A DNA stretch of 64,000 bases from Bacteroidaceae bacterium (GTDB lineage Bacteria; Bacteroidota; Bacteroidia; Bacteroidales; Bacteroidaceae), in NCBI GenBank assembly GCA_017451645.1, contig JAFTNZ010000008.1, positions 1 through 64,000 on the forward strand. The letters run 5' to 3'. Under the pieces are notes generated by a model. That model saw nothing but the letters and a program-made list of their open reading frames with translations. It searched no databases and had not been told where the DNA came from. This document shows, one piece after another, positions 1 to 11,000 of this stretch (position 1 is its first letter; every line of letters begins with the position of its first letter). A program made the position numbers and the translations under genes.

Positions 1-84
<84 letters not shown>

Positions 85-94
85 TTTAAGAGAG

Positions 95-130
95 AGTCCT
101 TGTTCCTCAATGGGAACAGGGACTTTTTTT
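95..130 (+). terminator. Terminator of the rRNA operon
   Basis: AGTCCTTGTTCC and GGAACAGGGACT form a 12-bp stem with a short loop, followed by seven T residues. Its position right after the 5S gene marks it as the intrinsic terminator of the rRNA operon. Confidence 0.88.
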
Positions 131-183
131 GTAGATAAGAATTATACTAAAATTGCTACCAATTCGTTTTATACTTACAAGAT

Positions 184-1353
184 ATGATAGTTGGTATGGT
201 ACAATGGATTGACAGAGTAAAGCAGGTAAAATTTGTTTTGATATTGATTGCTGTGGTCATTGCAATCTTGTCATTGGGAGTATCTCACTTTCTCGTGCAG
301 GATTTATCTCGGGAGGAAAAACGAAAAATGGAGGTTTGGGCAGAAGCTATGCGTACGTTGAATAATGCATCAGCGGATACTGACTTGAATTTGGTGTTGA
401 CTGTCATAAATGGCAATCATACAATACCTGTCATTGTGGTAGATAATGAAGGAGAAGTACAGACTTTTCGCAATATTTCGATTAGTGCGGAAGACACATT
501 GGCATTCCTGAAAAAGAAGGCGGTAGTGATGCGTTCGTCCAAACAGCCAATCCGTATTCAACTAAATGAAGAGGATGAAACGGACTATATTGAGATATGC
601 TATGATGAGTCTTTAATATTGAAACGGTTAGCATCTTATCCCTATGTACAGCTGGGAGTAGTGTTAGTCTTTGTTTTGGTTGCTATTTTTGCATTGCTGA
701 GTTCTAAAAAGGCTGAGCAGAATAGAGTTTGGGTTGGCTTGTCCAAAGAAACAGCACATCAACTGGGAACTCCAATCTCTTCGCTGATGGCTTGGATGGA
801 GATTTTGCGGGAAAAATACATTGATGATGAATTGATACCGGAGATGAGCAAGGATGTTGCCCGGCTGCGGCTGATTGCAGACCGTTTTTCAAAAATAGGT
901 TCTATGCCGGAACTGAAGGAGGAGAATCTGAATGAGGTGTTAGGTCGTGTGGTCGCTTATATTGAGAGGAGGTGTTCTTCAAAAGTGATGATGATTTGTC
1001 AGTTGGTAGATAAACCGCTGATGGTGAAAATAAATGCCTCATTATTTGAATGGGTCATCGAGAATTTGTGTAAGAATTCAATAGATGCCATGAATGGGCA
1101 GGGAACCATTATGCTTCGTGTGGAAGAACACGATCATCGAATCAACATAGAAGTGGAAGATACGGGTAAGGGAATAGCCAAATCTAATTATAAAAACGTT
1201 TTCACTCCTGGATACACGACAAAGAAACGTGGATGGGGATTAGGACTTTCGTTGGCAAAAAGGATTGTGGAAGAGTATCATAGAGGACGTATATATGTGA
1301 GGCATTCGGAGCTGAATAAAGGGACAATATTCCGTATAGAATTGAAAAAATGA
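184..1353 (+). CDS. Membrane-bound sensor histidine kinase
   Basis: A 389-aa two-component sensor kinase. It has a membrane segment at about residues 15-37, an extracytoplasmic domain of about 115 residues, and a second membrane segment at about 155-173. The phosphoacceptor box is KETAHQLGTP with His192; the ATPase domain shows the N box (ENLCKNSIDAM), the G1 box (DTGKGI), and the G2 box (GWGLGLSLAKRIV). No HAMP domain is evident. No response regulator gene is adjacent, so its partner lies elsewhere. The next ORF begins after its own promoter at 1407, so this gene seems to be transcribed alone after the rRNA terminator. ATG 184 and ATG 196 are both possible starts; the stimulus cannot be read from sequence. 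Confidence 0.9.
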   Translation: MIVGMVQWIDRVKQVKFVLILIAVVIAILSLGVSHFLVQDLSREEKRKMEVWAEAMRTLNNASADTDLNLVLTVINGNHTIPVIVVDNEGEVQTFRNISISAEDTLAFLKKKAVVMRSSKQPIRIQLNEEDETDYIEICYDESLILKRLASYPYVQLGVVLVFVLVAIFALLSSKKAEQNRVWVGLSKETAHQLGTPISSLMAWMEILREKYIDDELIPEMSKDVARLRLIADRFSKIGSMPELKEENLNEVLGRVVAYIERRCSSKVMMICQLVDKPLMVKINASLFEWVIENLCKNSIDAMNGQGTIMLRVEEHDHRINIEVEDTGKGIAKSNYKNVFTPGYTTKKRGWGLGLSLAKRIVEEYHRGRIYVRHSELNKGTIFRIELKK

Positions 1354-1406
1354 TGGGATTTAGAGAATTAGCAAAGTTTTTATGCTTGGAAACGGATAAT
1401 TATTTG

Positions 1407-1414
1407 TATCTTTG
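1407..1414 (+). promoter_or_regulatory. Promoter -7 box for yceD-rpmF cluster
   Basis: TATCTTTG matches the Bacteroides TAnnTTTG -7 element, with a TTG at about 1386-1388, 18 bp upstream, as a -33 candidate. It would give a leader of about 90 nt before yceD. A second, weaker box TACCTTTA lies near 1489. Confidence 0.6.
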
Positions 1415-1509
1415 TCGCCCGAATTCTATGGCTTGACAGAAAAAGCTGGAGGAAGAATCTGGATGATGTGATGTAATATTGGATTTTGTACCTTTATAAA
1501 TGACTATAA

Positions 1510-2085
1510 ATGGGAAAGTTTGATAAATACAAAGTGGAATTGAAAAATATGCAAGTGATGGCTTGCACAAAAGAGTTCTTCTTGGATAGTCAGTTCTTCA
1601 TCGATATAGATGCCCCGGAGGTGACCAAAGGTAGGGTGAGCGTGACAATGGATGTCAAGAAACTTATTGGAGGAGATGCTTTTGAAATCAAGTTCGGAAT
1701 GAGTGGAGTGGTGCAAGTCCCTTGCGACCGTTGTTTGGACGATATGGACGTTGATGTTGTCGTGTCGGACAAACTGATGGTAAAATTGGGGGATGAATAT
1801 GCAGAGGATGGAGATTGGGTGATTATTCCCGAAGATGAGGGGGAAATCAATGTTGCGTGGTTCATGTATGAGTTTATAGCATTGGCTGTACCGATGAAGC
1901 ATGTGCATCCCTCCGGTAAGTGCAACAAGGCCATGGCAGGTAAATTGAGTAAGCATCTGAGCTTTTCAGCTGATGATGGAGATATGACGGGTATAGGAGT
2001 GGAGGAAGATGAAGACCTGGAAAATCCTTCCGGTACGCCTGACCCCCGTTGGAATGAATTAAAGAAAATATTAGATAATAATTAA
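1510..2085 (+). CDS. YceD family protein (DUF177)
   Basis: A 191-aa protein of the YceD/DUF177 family, which in bacteria affects 23S rRNA accumulation and is regularly encoded just before rpmF. The family core VPCDRCLDDMDVDV, with its CxxC pair, lies at about residues 73-86, and a basic/acidic tail follows. The stop is 11 bp before rpmF, which fits co-transcription. The biochemical role is known only in outline for the family. The start at ATG 1510 follows a short A-rich region, normal for this group. Confidence 0.85.
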   Translation: MGKFDKYKVELKNMQVMACTKEFFLDSQFFIDIDAPEVTKGRVSVTMDVKKLIGGDAFEIKFGMSGVVQVPCDRCLDDMDVDVVVSDKLMVKLGDEYAEDGDWVIIPEDEGEINVAWFMYEFIALAVPMKHVHPSGKCNKAMAGKLSKHLSFSADDGDMTGIGVEEDEDLENPSGTPDPRWNELKKILDNN

Positions 2086-2096
2086 TGTAAAGTAAA

Positions 2097-2282
2097 ATGG
2101 CACATCCTAAAAGAAGACAGTCAAAGACTAGAACTGCCAAAAGAAGAACTCATGACAAGGCAGTAGCTCCAACGTTGGCAATTTGCCCTAATTGTGGAGA
2201 GTTTTATGTTTACCACACTGTATGCTCTGCATGCGGATATTATAGAGGTAAGTTGGCAATTGAAAAAGAAGCTGCTGTGTAA
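2097..2282 (+). CDS. rpmF: 50S ribosomal protein L32
   Basis: A 61-aa L32 protein of the large ribosomal subunit. It starts MAHPKRRQSKTRTAKRRTHD and carries the zinc-ribbon cysteines CPNCGEFY and CSACGYY (two CxxC pairs, about residues 30-47). Length is normal for the family. It lies between yceD and fabH, the conserved bacterial order linking translation with fatty acid synthesis. Confidence 0.97.
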   Translation: MAHPKRRQSKTRTAKRRTHDKAVAPTLAICPNCGEFYVYHTVCSACGYYRGKLAIEKEAAV

Positions 2283-2354
2283 TCCGGCAGCGTGGGAATA
2301 TAGCCAGAGAGCACAGCTCTCCGGCTACTTTCGTTTAATAATGGATATATTTTA

Positions 2355-3362
2355 ATGGAGAAAATAAATGCAGTAATCACAGGAGTCGGTGGTTATGTTC
2401 CCGAGTATGTGCTGACAAATGAAGAATTGTCGCGCATGGTGGATACTAGCGACGAATGGATTATGACCCGAATCGGAGTGAAAGAGAGGCGTATTCTCAA
2501 TGAAGAAGGGCTGGGAACTTCGTATATGGCGCGTAAAGCAGGCAAGCAATTGATGCAACGTACGGGGGTCAATCCGGATGAAATCGGGATGGTGATTGTG
2601 GCAACGACAACTCCTGATTATAAGTTTCCATCGACAGCATCAATCCTTTGTGACAAGTTGGGGTTGAAGAACGCATTTGCTTTTGACCTTCAGGCCGCTT
2701 GTTGTGGTTTTTTGTATGCATTGGAGACTGCGGCATGTATGATAGCGTCAGGTCGTCACAAGAAAATTATCGTTGTAGGTGCGGACAAAATGTCATCAAT
2801 GGTGGATTATTCAGATCGTGCCACATGTCCTATTTTTGGTGATGGAGCTGCTGCTATATTGCTGGAAGCTACAAGCGAGGATTACGGAGTAAAGGATTCT
2901 ATCCTGCGTACAGACGGAAAGGGCTTGCCCTTTCTGCACATGAAGGCGGGCGGTTCTGTGTGTCCTCCTTCTTATTTTACAATAGACAATAGGATGCATT
3001 ATTTGTATCAGGAAGGGCGGACGGTTTTCAAATATGCAGTGTCCAATATGTCTGCTATAACTGCAGAGTTGGCAGAACGAAATGGGTTGGATAAAAAGCA
3101 TATTGATTGGGTAATTCCCCATCAGGCAAATATGCGTATCATTGACGCTGTTTCCCAGCGCCTGGAAGTTCCTATGGAAAAGGTGATGCTAAACATTCAG
3201 CGGTATGGAAATACCAGTGGTGCGACATTGCCTCTTTGTCTATGGGATTACGAAAAACAATTGAAGAAGGGAGACAATCTGATTTTTACGGCGTTCGGAG
3301 CCGGATTTACCTACGGGGCAGTCTATGTCAAGTGGGGGTATGACGGTGCGGAACGTAAATAA
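2355..3362 (+). CDS. fabH: Beta-ketoacyl-ACP synthase III
   Basis: Condenses acetyl-CoA with malonyl-ACP to start type II fatty acid synthesis. The 335-aa protein has the full catalytic triad: Cys116 in QAACCGF, His256 in IPHQANM and Asn286 in YGNTSG. The Cys is followed by a second Cys (AACCGF), where Escherichia coli has AACAGF. The gene follows rpmF by 72 bp and precedes era by 118 bp; the latter gap holds an imperfect inverted repeat. Start ATG 2355 gives the usual family N-terminus. Confidence 0.95.
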   Translation: MEKINAVITGVGGYVPEYVLTNEELSRMVDTSDEWIMTRIGVKERRILNEEGLGTSYMARKAGKQLMQRTGVNPDEIGMVIVATTTPDYKFPSTASILCDKLGLKNAFAFDLQAACCGFLYALETAACMIASGRHKKIIVVGADKMSSMVDYSDRATCPIFGDGAAAILLEATSEDYGVKDSILRTDGKGLPFLHMKAGGSVCPPSYFTIDNRMHYLYQEGRTVFKYAVSNMSAITAELAERNGLDKKHIDWVIPHQANMRIIDAVSQRLEVPMEKVMLNIQRYGNTSGATLPLCLWDYEKQLKKGDNLIFTAFGAGFTYGAVYVKWGYDGAERK

Positions 3363-3367
3363 GGAAA

Positions 3368-3453
3368 AACTACGGGGCTACGGGTTACAGCTGCAACGCA
3401 TGCGGTACGGAATGTCCTCATGTGTCTTGCTCTGTAGTCCGTAGTCCCGCAAC
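3368..3453 (+). repeat. Imperfect inverted repeat between fabH and era
   Basis: The left arm (3370-3390) and right arm (3432-3452) can pair over about 21 positions with 16 Watson-Crick matches; several mismatches allow G:U pairs. Each arm itself contains two CTACGG-like units (CTACGGG / GTAGTCC). No T-run follows, so it does not look like a plain terminator. Confidence 0.55.
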
Positions 3454-3480
3454 TTTCATATATTCTAAAAAGTATAGAGA

Positions 3481-4362
3481 ATGCATAAAGCCGGTTTTGT
3501 TAACATTGTAGGAAATCCGAATGTAGGCAAGTCTACGTTGATGAATCTGTTAGTGGGAGAGCGTATTTCCATTGCCACATTCAAGGCTCAGACAACCCGC
3601 CATCGTATCATGGGGATACTTAACACGGAAGACACTCAGATTGTCTTTTCCGATACTCCGGGAGTGTTGAAACCGAATTATAAGCTACAAGAATCGATGC
3701 TGAACTTTTCAGAATCAGCATTGACGGATGCTGATGTGTTACTCTATGTGACAGATGTCGTAGAAAAGCCTGATAAGAATAGTGAATTCTTAGAGAAGGT
3801 AAAGAAAATGAAGGTGCCTGTCCTGCTGCTTGTCAACAAAATAGATCTTTCGAATCAAAATGATTTGGCGACTTTGGTGGAAGAATGGCATGGTATACTG
3901 CCGGATGCGGAGATAATACCTATATCCGCTGGGAATCGTTTCAATGTGGATGTGGTGTTGCGTCGGGTGCGTGAACTGTTGCCGGATTCACCTCCTTATT
4001 TCGGAAAAGACCAATGGACAGACAAGCCTGCTCGTTTCTTTGTAACAGAAATTATTCGTGAAAAGATTCTCTTGTATTACGATAAGGAGATTCCTTACAG
4101 CGTAGAAGTGGTGGTGGAACAGTTCAAGGAAGAAGCGAAGTCTATTCACATCAATGCAGTCATTTATGTAGAACGTGATTCTCAAAAGGGCATTATCATT
4201 GGTAAAGAGGGAAAGGCGCTGAAGAAGGTTGCCACAGAGGCACGTCGTTCGTTGGAGCGGTTTTTTGGGAAGAGCATCTTTTTAGAAACTTTCGTTAAGG
4301 TAGATAAGAATTGGCGGAACTCTGACAGGGAATTGCGGAATTTTGGTTATAATTTGGAATAG
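3481..4362 (+). CDS. era: GTPase Era
   Basis: A 293-aa ribosome-assembly GTPase that binds the 3' end of 16S rRNA. The P-loop GNPNVGKST is at about 11-19, followed by the switch DTPG (about 59-62), NKID (about 119-122) and a C-terminal KH domain containing [14 protein letters not shown]. It is followed after 17 bp by der; the two GTPase genes are clearly co-transcribed. Confidence 0.97.
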   Translation: MHKAGFVNIVGNPNVGKSTLMNLLVGERISIATFKAQTTRHRIMGILNTEDTQIVFSDTPGVLKPNYKLQESMLNFSESALTDADVLLYVTDVVEKPDKNSEFLEKVKKMKVPVLLLVNKIDLSNQNDLATLVEEWHGILPDAEIIPISAGNRFNVDVVLRRVRELLPDSPPYFGKDQWTDKPARFFVTEIIREKILLYYDKEIPYSVEVVVEQFKEEAKSIHINAVIYVERDSQKGIIIGKEGKALKKVATEARRSLERFFGKSIFLETFVKVDKNWRNSDRELRNFGYNLE

Positions 4363-4379
4363 AAGAAAGAAAACAATAT

Positions 4380-5693
4380 ATGGGAAATTTAGTAGCGATA
4401 GTCGGAAGACCAAATGTCGGTAAATCGACTCTTTTCAACCGGTTGACCAAAACACGGCAGGCCATAGTGAATGAAGAAGCCGGAACAACACGTGACCGTC
4501 AGTATGGTAAAGTGGAGTGGGTAGGTCAGGAATTTTCTATTGTAGACACCGGCGGTTGGGTCGTCAATTCGGATGACATCTTTGAGGAAGAAATCCGCAA
4601 GCAGGTAATGCTGGCTATTGAAGAGGCGGATGTCATCCTGTTTGTAGTGGATGTACAGAATGGGGTGACTGACCTTGACCAACAGGTGGCTACTATTCTG
4701 AGACGTTCGAAGGTTCCTGTGGTATTGGTTTCCAATAAAACAGATAATAATGAACTGATTTATTCTTCGGCAGAATTCTATTCATTGGGCTTGGGAGATC
4801 CTTATTGTATCTCTGCAATGAGTGGAAGTGGCACGGGGGACTTGCTTGACTTGATTATCAGTAAATTCCCAAAAAAAGTTGATGAAATATTAGAGGAAGA
4901 GATTCCTAGATTTGCTGTTGTTGGCCGTCCCAATGCAGGAAAATCTTCCATTGTCAACGCATTCATAGGAGAGGAACGTAACATCGTGACAGAAATAGCT
5001 GGAACTACCCGCGATTCAATTTATACCCGGTATGACAAATTCGGCTTTGATTTTTATTTGGTGGATACTGCAGGTATCCGCAAGAAAAACAAAGTGACAG
5101 AAGATCTTGAATTCTATTCAGTCATGCGTTCTATCCGTGCGATAGAGAATTCTGATGTCTGCATACTGATGTTGGATGCAACCCGAGGAATTGAGGGACA
5201 AGATTTGAATATCTTTTCTTTGATACAGCGTAGCCAAAAAGGGTTGGTTGTTGTTGTCAACAAGTGGGATTTGGTAGAGGAAAAGAGTGCCAAAGTGATA
5301 AAAGAGTATGAGAATGCTATTCGAGAGCGTTTTGCTCCTTTTGTGGATTTCCCCGTTATTTTTGCTTCGGCGCTGACCAAACAGCGCATATTCAAGGTGC
5401 TTGAGGAAGCCAAAACAGTCTATCAGAACCGTACGACACGTATTCCTACAGCTCGGCTCAATGAAGAGATGCTTCCGCTTATTGAGGCTTATCCGCCTCC
5501 TTCGGTCAAGGGTAAGTACATCAAGATTAAGTATTGCACCCAGTTACCCAATACCCGTGTGCCGTCGTTTGTCTATTTTGCCAATCTGCCGCAGTATGTG
5601 AAGGAACCCTATAAACGGTTTCTTGAGAACAAAATGCGTGAGAAATGGGCTTTGACAGGGACTCCTATCAATATCTATATCCGACAGAAATAA
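4380..5693 (+). CDS. der: GTPase Der (EngA)
   Basis: A 437-aa protein with two tandem GTPase domains, used in 50S subunit maturation. The first P-loop is GRPNVGKST near residue 8 and the second is GRPNAGKSS near residue 182, with DTGG and DTAG switch motifs and NKTD and NKWD base-recognition motifs. A KH-like C-terminal domain follows. Length and order are typical. The next gene begins 30 bp later but is a surface lipoprotein, so any read-through would be incidental. Confidence 0.97.
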   Translation: MGNLVAIVGRPNVGKSTLFNRLTKTRQAIVNEEAGTTRDRQYGKVEWVGQEFSIVDTGGWVVNSDDIFEEEIRKQVMLAIEEADVILFVVDVQNGVTDLDQQVATILRRSKVPVVLVSNKTDNNELIYSSAEFYSLGLGDPYCISAMSGSGTGDLLDLIISKFPKKVDEILEEEIPRFAVVGRPNAGKSSIVNAFIGEERNIVTEIAGTTRDSIYTRYDKFGFDFYLVDTAGIRKKNKVTEDLEFYSVMRSIRAIENSDVCILMLDATRGIEGQDLNIFSLIQRSQKGLVVVVNKWDLVEEKSAKVIKEYENAIRERFAPFVDFPVIFASALTKQRIFKVLEEAKTVYQNRTTRIPTARLNEEMLPLIEAYPPPSVKGKYIKIKYCTQLPNTRVPSFVYFANLPQYVKEPYKRFLENKMREKWALTGTPINIYIRQK

Positions 5694-5723
5694 CGAATTA
5701 AATAACCTTCAAATCGTGGAGAA

Positions 5724-7835
5724 ATGAAAAAGCATAAGATGTTGTTCGTGGGAATCTCTTTGCTGCTTGCTGCTTGCAGCATGGAAACCTATGAGTTTGA
5801 TAAAGACTCTGAAGAAGACAAACTGCAAGTGAAGTTGACAAGCAGGATTGTTACTCGTGTGACAAACAACGGGTGGGATGATGGAGACGAAATTGGTGTC
5901 TGTATGTTCCAATCCGGTGAACAGTTGTCGGCTACCAGTTTGATAAACAACTCCTTGAACCGGAAGTATCTTGCTTCGTCGAGTGGCTCTCTTTCTCCTG
6001 CTACAGCTCTGGATTGTCTTTATTATCCAAAAACAGGTGCTGTTGATTTTATAGCTTATTATCCTTTTTCCAATGTAGAGGGCTACCAGTTGTCTTTGGA
6101 TGTCAGTGACCAGCGTTTCCCTGAAGAAATAGACTTGCTTTACAGTGCAAACCTGACAGGAGTGACTCCATCTGCAGATAGCCAGAATCTGGTATTCGAA
6201 CATCAGATGAGTAAAGTTGTCTTTTCTATTCAGCCAGGGGAAGGATATGACCTCGCTGATTTGGAAGGAGTCAGTGTCACGTTGAAGGATGTCTCTGTCA
6301 CTGGAACATTCTCGTTAGCAGATGCAAGCATTGTTCCGGAACTCACTCAGCAGCAGGTTTCGATGCCTGTTGTGGAAGGTGAAACAGCTTTTGAAGCTGT
6401 GGCCATTATGATTCCGCAATCGTGCGAAGACGCTTGGGCAGTGGTGTCTCTTCCTACCGGTGAACGCACCATCCATTACTTTACTGCAGGCCATGAATGG
6501 GACGGAGGAAAACAATACAAATATGACATAACTTTGACAAAAGGTGGAGAAACAGCCTCTGTGTTGGAAGCGGAGATAACCAACTGGGAAGATGGAGAGA
6601 CGGGCGGACAGTTGCAGGACTATGAAATTGCTCCTTGGGATGGCACTACCGTCAACACTTCCTGGTATTCGGAGACGGCATCGACCATGTCCATTATTTC
6701 GCCCGAAGAGTTGGCAGGGTTGGCACAATTGGTCCGGGAAGGCATTTCTTTTGAGGGAAAGACGATTGTGTTGTTGAACCACCTGGATATGAACGGACAT
6801 CCTTGGAAAGCCATCGGTGAGCGTGTTGCAACTCCTTTCAAGGGAACGTTTATGGGGAATAATTATCAAATCAGACAGCTTGCTCCATCGATGGATGGTA
6901 TCAAATATGCCGGCTTGTTCGGTGTTTCTGCCGGTGTGATTGAAAATGTGGTTGTTGATGGCAGTTGTACTGCAGTTTCTCCGACAGACTCTTTGACTAT
7001 TTACGTAGGAGGCATTTGCGGCAATAATAAAGGTGTAATCAGGGGGTGTCGCAATTATATGACCATTTGCGGACGTATGGAACTTGAAACAGGCAAGCAA
7101 ACCAATGCCTATGTGGGCGGATTAGCCGGGAACAACGAAAAACTGTTGGAAAACAGTCAGAACTATGGCTCGGTATCCGCTTACAACTGCAATACAGGTA
7201 CTTCTGCCTATTTGCATGTCGGTGGTATTTCCGGGGCTAATATGGGGACTATCAGCGACTGTGAAAATACCCGTAGTTTGACAGCAACCAACAGTCAGGT
7301 GCGTGCCGGGGGCATTACCGGATTATCTACAGGTGAAGGTACTGTGGTAAAGGGGTGTACCAATTTGGGTAATCTTTTTGTGGGAGTATCTCACAACATT
7401 GTCTCTGTTGGAGGCATAGTCGGACGGTTGGCAAAGGGAAGCAGTTTGGAGTCCTCTACTAACAAGGGAATGATTGATGTCACTCTGACAGAAGGCACGA
7501 ATGCTTATGGTGGTGGCATAGCTGCATTGGTGGATTCATCTTCCGTATCATCTTCCGTCAACAAAGGCAAGGTCACTGTGCTGTGTGAAGCGGAGGCTGA
7601 CGGGACGTTGGCAGCTGCCGGCGGCGTTGTCGGTCACAATTCCGGTAATGGGACAGTGGGCGATTGCGAGAATTACAACACCTCCTCTGTATCCGGAGCT
7701 TCGGAGAATTATGCCGGTGGCATCTGCGGATTTACAGCACAGCCAAACGGTATTCTGAGCAGTTGTACCAACGGAGGTTATCCGGCCCAATGGGTAGGTA
7801 ACGCCACGGAAGAGGATGATTTGGTGGGAGATTAG
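5724..7835 (+). CDS. Fimbrillin-like lipoprotein with GLUG repeats
   Basis: A 703-aa surface lipoprotein. The signal peptide ends in the lipobox LLAAC (Cys18). Residues about 30-290 look like the fimbrillin/Mfa-like fold (DGDEIGVCMF, FIAYYPFS, FEHQMSKVVF, ending in an ITNWEDG strand). From about 400 on there are eight GLUG-type repeats of the form VGGI-G-N-G-I--C-N. Such proteins are anchored in the outer membrane and serve as fimbrial or adhesive surface structures; the ligand is unknown. A strong terminator follows at 7879. Confidence 0.85.
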   Translation: MKKHKMLFVGISLLLAACSMETYEFDKDSEEDKLQVKLTSRIVTRVTNNGWDDGDEIGVCMFQSGEQLSATSLINNSLNRKYLASSSGSLSPATALDCLYYPKTGAVDFIAYYPFSNVEGYQLSLDVSDQRFPEEIDLLYSANLTGVTPSADSQNLVFEHQMSKVVFSIQPGEGYDLADLEGVSVTLKDVSVTGTFSLADASIVPELTQQQVSMPVVEGETAFEAVAIMIPQSCEDAWAVVSLPTGERTIHYFTAGHEWDGGKQYKYDITLTKGGETASVLEAEITNWEDGETGGQLQDYEIAPWDGTTVNTSWYSETASTMSIISPEELAGLAQLVREGISFEGKTIVLLNHLDMNGHPWKAIGERVATPFKGTFMGNNYQIRQLAPSMDGIKYAGLFGVSAGVIENVVVDGSCTAVSPTDSLTIYVGGICGNNKGVIRGCRNYMTICGRMELETGKQTNAYVGGLAGNNEKLLENSQNYGSVSAYNCNTGTSAYLHVGGISGANMGTISDCENTRSLTATNSQVRAGGITGLSTGEGTVVKGCTNLGNLFVGVSHNIVSVGGIVGRLAKGSSLESSTNKGMIDVTLTEGTNAYGGGIAALVDSSSVSSSVNKGKVTVLCEAEADGTLAAAGGVVGHNSGNGTVGDCENYNTSSVSGASENYAGGICGFTAQPNGILSSCTNGGYPAQWVGNATEEDDLVGD

Positions 7836-7878
7836 CTTGGGCAGCTTGGATGTGGGCGTGTAGCTCTGTAAAAAGCAT

Positions 7879-7926
7879 AACAGGAGATGTGTCGGGGATT
7901 GTTCCCGGTCGCATCTCCTGTTTTTA
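7879..7926 (+). terminator. Terminator after the fimbrillin/GLUG gene
   Basis: AACAGGAGATG pairs with CATCTCCTGTT, and the inner CGGG/CCCG bases extend the hairpin; a T5 run follows. It separates the lipoprotein gene from the protease gene. Confidence 0.85.
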
Positions 7927-8022
7927 TGAATGATATATTAAAGAATCTTGAATCTGCTGAAATTACGGAAATTATTCGTTCCTTTGTCGGGTAAAGTGTT
8001 GGAATGTATAAAAAAGTAAGAT

Positions 8023-11000
8023 ATGAAGCATAGACTATTAAGCTCATTCATTTGTCTGCTCGTGTGTCTGGGGGCGGCAGCCGAAGCAGTTTCGGAGTGG
8101 CAGGCACGTCAGACGGCCATTGCTTTCCGTAGCGGGAGAACCGGAGCACGTGCGACCGTACAATCTCCAACCTTGGTCTATACCGGAGGGATGGCTGTGA
8201 ATTCCGGTACACGCAGTGTGGCCGGAGAAGCTACCTGTTATGTCTATAATTTTGGAACAGATGGCGGATTCGTCATCGTGTCGGGCGAAGATTGTCTGAT
8301 GCCTGTGTTGGCTTTTTCCGAACTGGGAACGTTTGCAGTAGGTGAAGAAATGCCCGATGGAGTGCGCGGTTGGTTGCGTTCCATTGACGAATTGGTGGAA
8401 ACGTGCCGTCGGAGCGGTGTTGCTTCCCTTATCATCGACGGAATGGAAATCAATACAGATCTTGAAGATTTGGAGATAGATGTGCAGCCCCTTTTGCAAA
8501 GTCGGTGGAATCAGGACGCTCCTTACAACAATCTTTGTCCGCTGTTGGCAACTTCTGTTTCCGAACGGTCAGCCACGGGGTGTGCCGCTACGGCTGCAGC
8601 ACAAATCATGTATTATCACCGTTGGCCCGACTGTGGCACGGGCACGCACACCAACAATACGAACAATGTCACTGTCGATTTCTCTGCCAGTCACTACGAT
8701 TGGAGCCTGATGCGTGACACCTATGCCGAAGGTTCCTATGCCGAGGAGGAAGGACTTGCTGTCGCCCGTTTGATGCACGATGTAGGTATGGCTGCCAACA
8801 TGGCTTATGATGTCGAGAGCGGCACACAGAACATATATATCTACCGTGCCCTTTTCCGGCACTTCAAGTATAGCAGTAGTTTGCGCTACATTCAGCGTGG
8901 AAGCCTCACCACCGGCGAGTGGCTCTCGACCATCCGCGCCGAACTGGAGGCCGGTCGTCCTGTCTATTATAGCGGTTTTGCCGAAGATTACAGTATGGGG
9001 CATGCCTTTGTATGCGACGGCATTACGGAGAGCGACTATTTCCTTCATTTCAACTGGGGTTGGAGTGGCAATAGTGACGGCTTTTATTTTGTGAATCTGC
9101 TCAATCCTGCCAATCCCGGTATCGGTGGTGGAGTGGGGCGTTTCAACATCGAACAGGTCGCCATTGTGGGCATACAGCCGGCATCCGCCGATGAGAGCGG
9201 AGCAGAGAAACTGCCTGTACTCAATTTGCACAAGTTCTATCGTCCTGCCGTCTATTCTGCCACATTGGGGAAAAACTTCCGCACGACAGTGAACGGACTC
9301 TACAACGAAGGTCCCGAGGCTGCCACCTTCCAGTTGGCTCCCGCACTCTACAAGGACGGCCAGTTCGTACAGTTGGTCGGTACACCGCAGAATCGCACAC
9401 TGGCCACCTTCGGCGGACTGACCAATCTGACCGTCAACGTCAATCTGCCCGAAGACACCCCTGAAGGAGACTATCAGCTTCGTCTGGTCGTCTCGTTGGA
9501 TGGCACCGCGTGGCAGGAGGTTACCTACTATTATGAGACTTACCAACGCTATATCGACCTCACAGTAAGCGGTACGGCAGTGACCCTTTACGCGAAGCAA
9601 CAGTCAGGTGTTGAGATGCAAATTGTGCCGCTTGACCCTGTACCCTCCGTGGCAGTCCCCGGTGTAGCTTATCCCACCAAAGCCCTTTTTAGCACAAGCG
9701 GTTCGTATGCATTCAACGGCAATGTGGGCTATGCGCTCTATGCTCTGCCCCGTTTGTCGGACAACGATGGCGTTTCTTACTTTGAAGAAGAGACGGATAC
9801 GGTGTTGATAGCTTCCGGCAAGGAGAGTGTGTTCATGTACGACGTAGCGGTCCATACTTTGGCTTCTACCATTACCCTGCCGGAGTCGGGTGAATACCTT
9901 TTGCAATATTATTTTACCGATCCGTTGGGTGGCAACGACATTGTTCTGAGCGAACATACCATCACCGTACCTGCCCCTGTAGTCCATTATCCTCGTCACG
10001 TACTCATGGAGCAGCTCTACGAGTCGGCCACTACTGACGGTTTCAGCCAATTGGAGCAGTGGAGCACAACCTACGGTGAAGCCTTCATTCCTGTTGTCTT
10101 CTCTGCAACGGAGTCCAAGGTCGGTTATGTCGGCGGGTATGCCGATTCATTGGGAGTGGCAGCTTTGGGCACCGCTTCTTTCCTGAACCGTCGTTCTTTT
10201 GCATCGCCCGCGGCTTGTGGAGAGGCGGTGGCGCAGATGGTCACATCTCCTGCTGTAGCTTCGTTGGATATGGATGCCCGCTTCGCCCAAGAAACCGGTG
10301 GGTCTGCAGTGGAGGTCACGCTGTACAGTACCTTTGCCTACCCGATGGCTGAAGGGAGTGACTGCCGCTTTGCCCTGCTTACGCTGGAACGTGAGTGGTA
10401 TGAAGGCTCCTCAGAGTTCAGTTTCATTGACGTGGCCCGTGGCTTCTGGCCGGCAGATGCCTTCAACGGTGTACCCGTTTCTGTCTCGGCGGTTATCGGT
10501 GCCGGTGATAAGGTGTCGGCCACCCTCACGGCTCATATTGGCAACATTGCGGATTTGAAGGATGTCCTGCTGGTGGGCTTGCTCATTCATGGACGCACCG
10601 GCGAGGTGTTGCAGGCCGTGGAATTGCCTTACAGCGAAATCGCTCCTGCCGTAGGAGAAGCCGTTCCCACGGCTGTAGTGTGGACTGACGAAGACGGTAC
10701 AGCGCTGATGAATGTAGGAATAACAACAGGCATCGGAGCCGGTGTGATGCCTCGCATCGCTCCGCAGGCACTTGTCTGGACAAGCAGCAACCCTTCAGTG
10801 GCTTCGGTGGATGAATCGACCGGACTCATCACCACCCTGACACCCGGTGTGACGGAGATACGGGCAGCTTCAGCTGCTCTTCCGGCTCTGGCTGCCACGC
10901 TTACACTCACCGTGCAGCAGCCCGATTACACTCGGACGCAACAGTTCGAAACCGGAAAACTTCATTATATTCTTTCTGGCAGTGGGGAACAACTCGTGTT

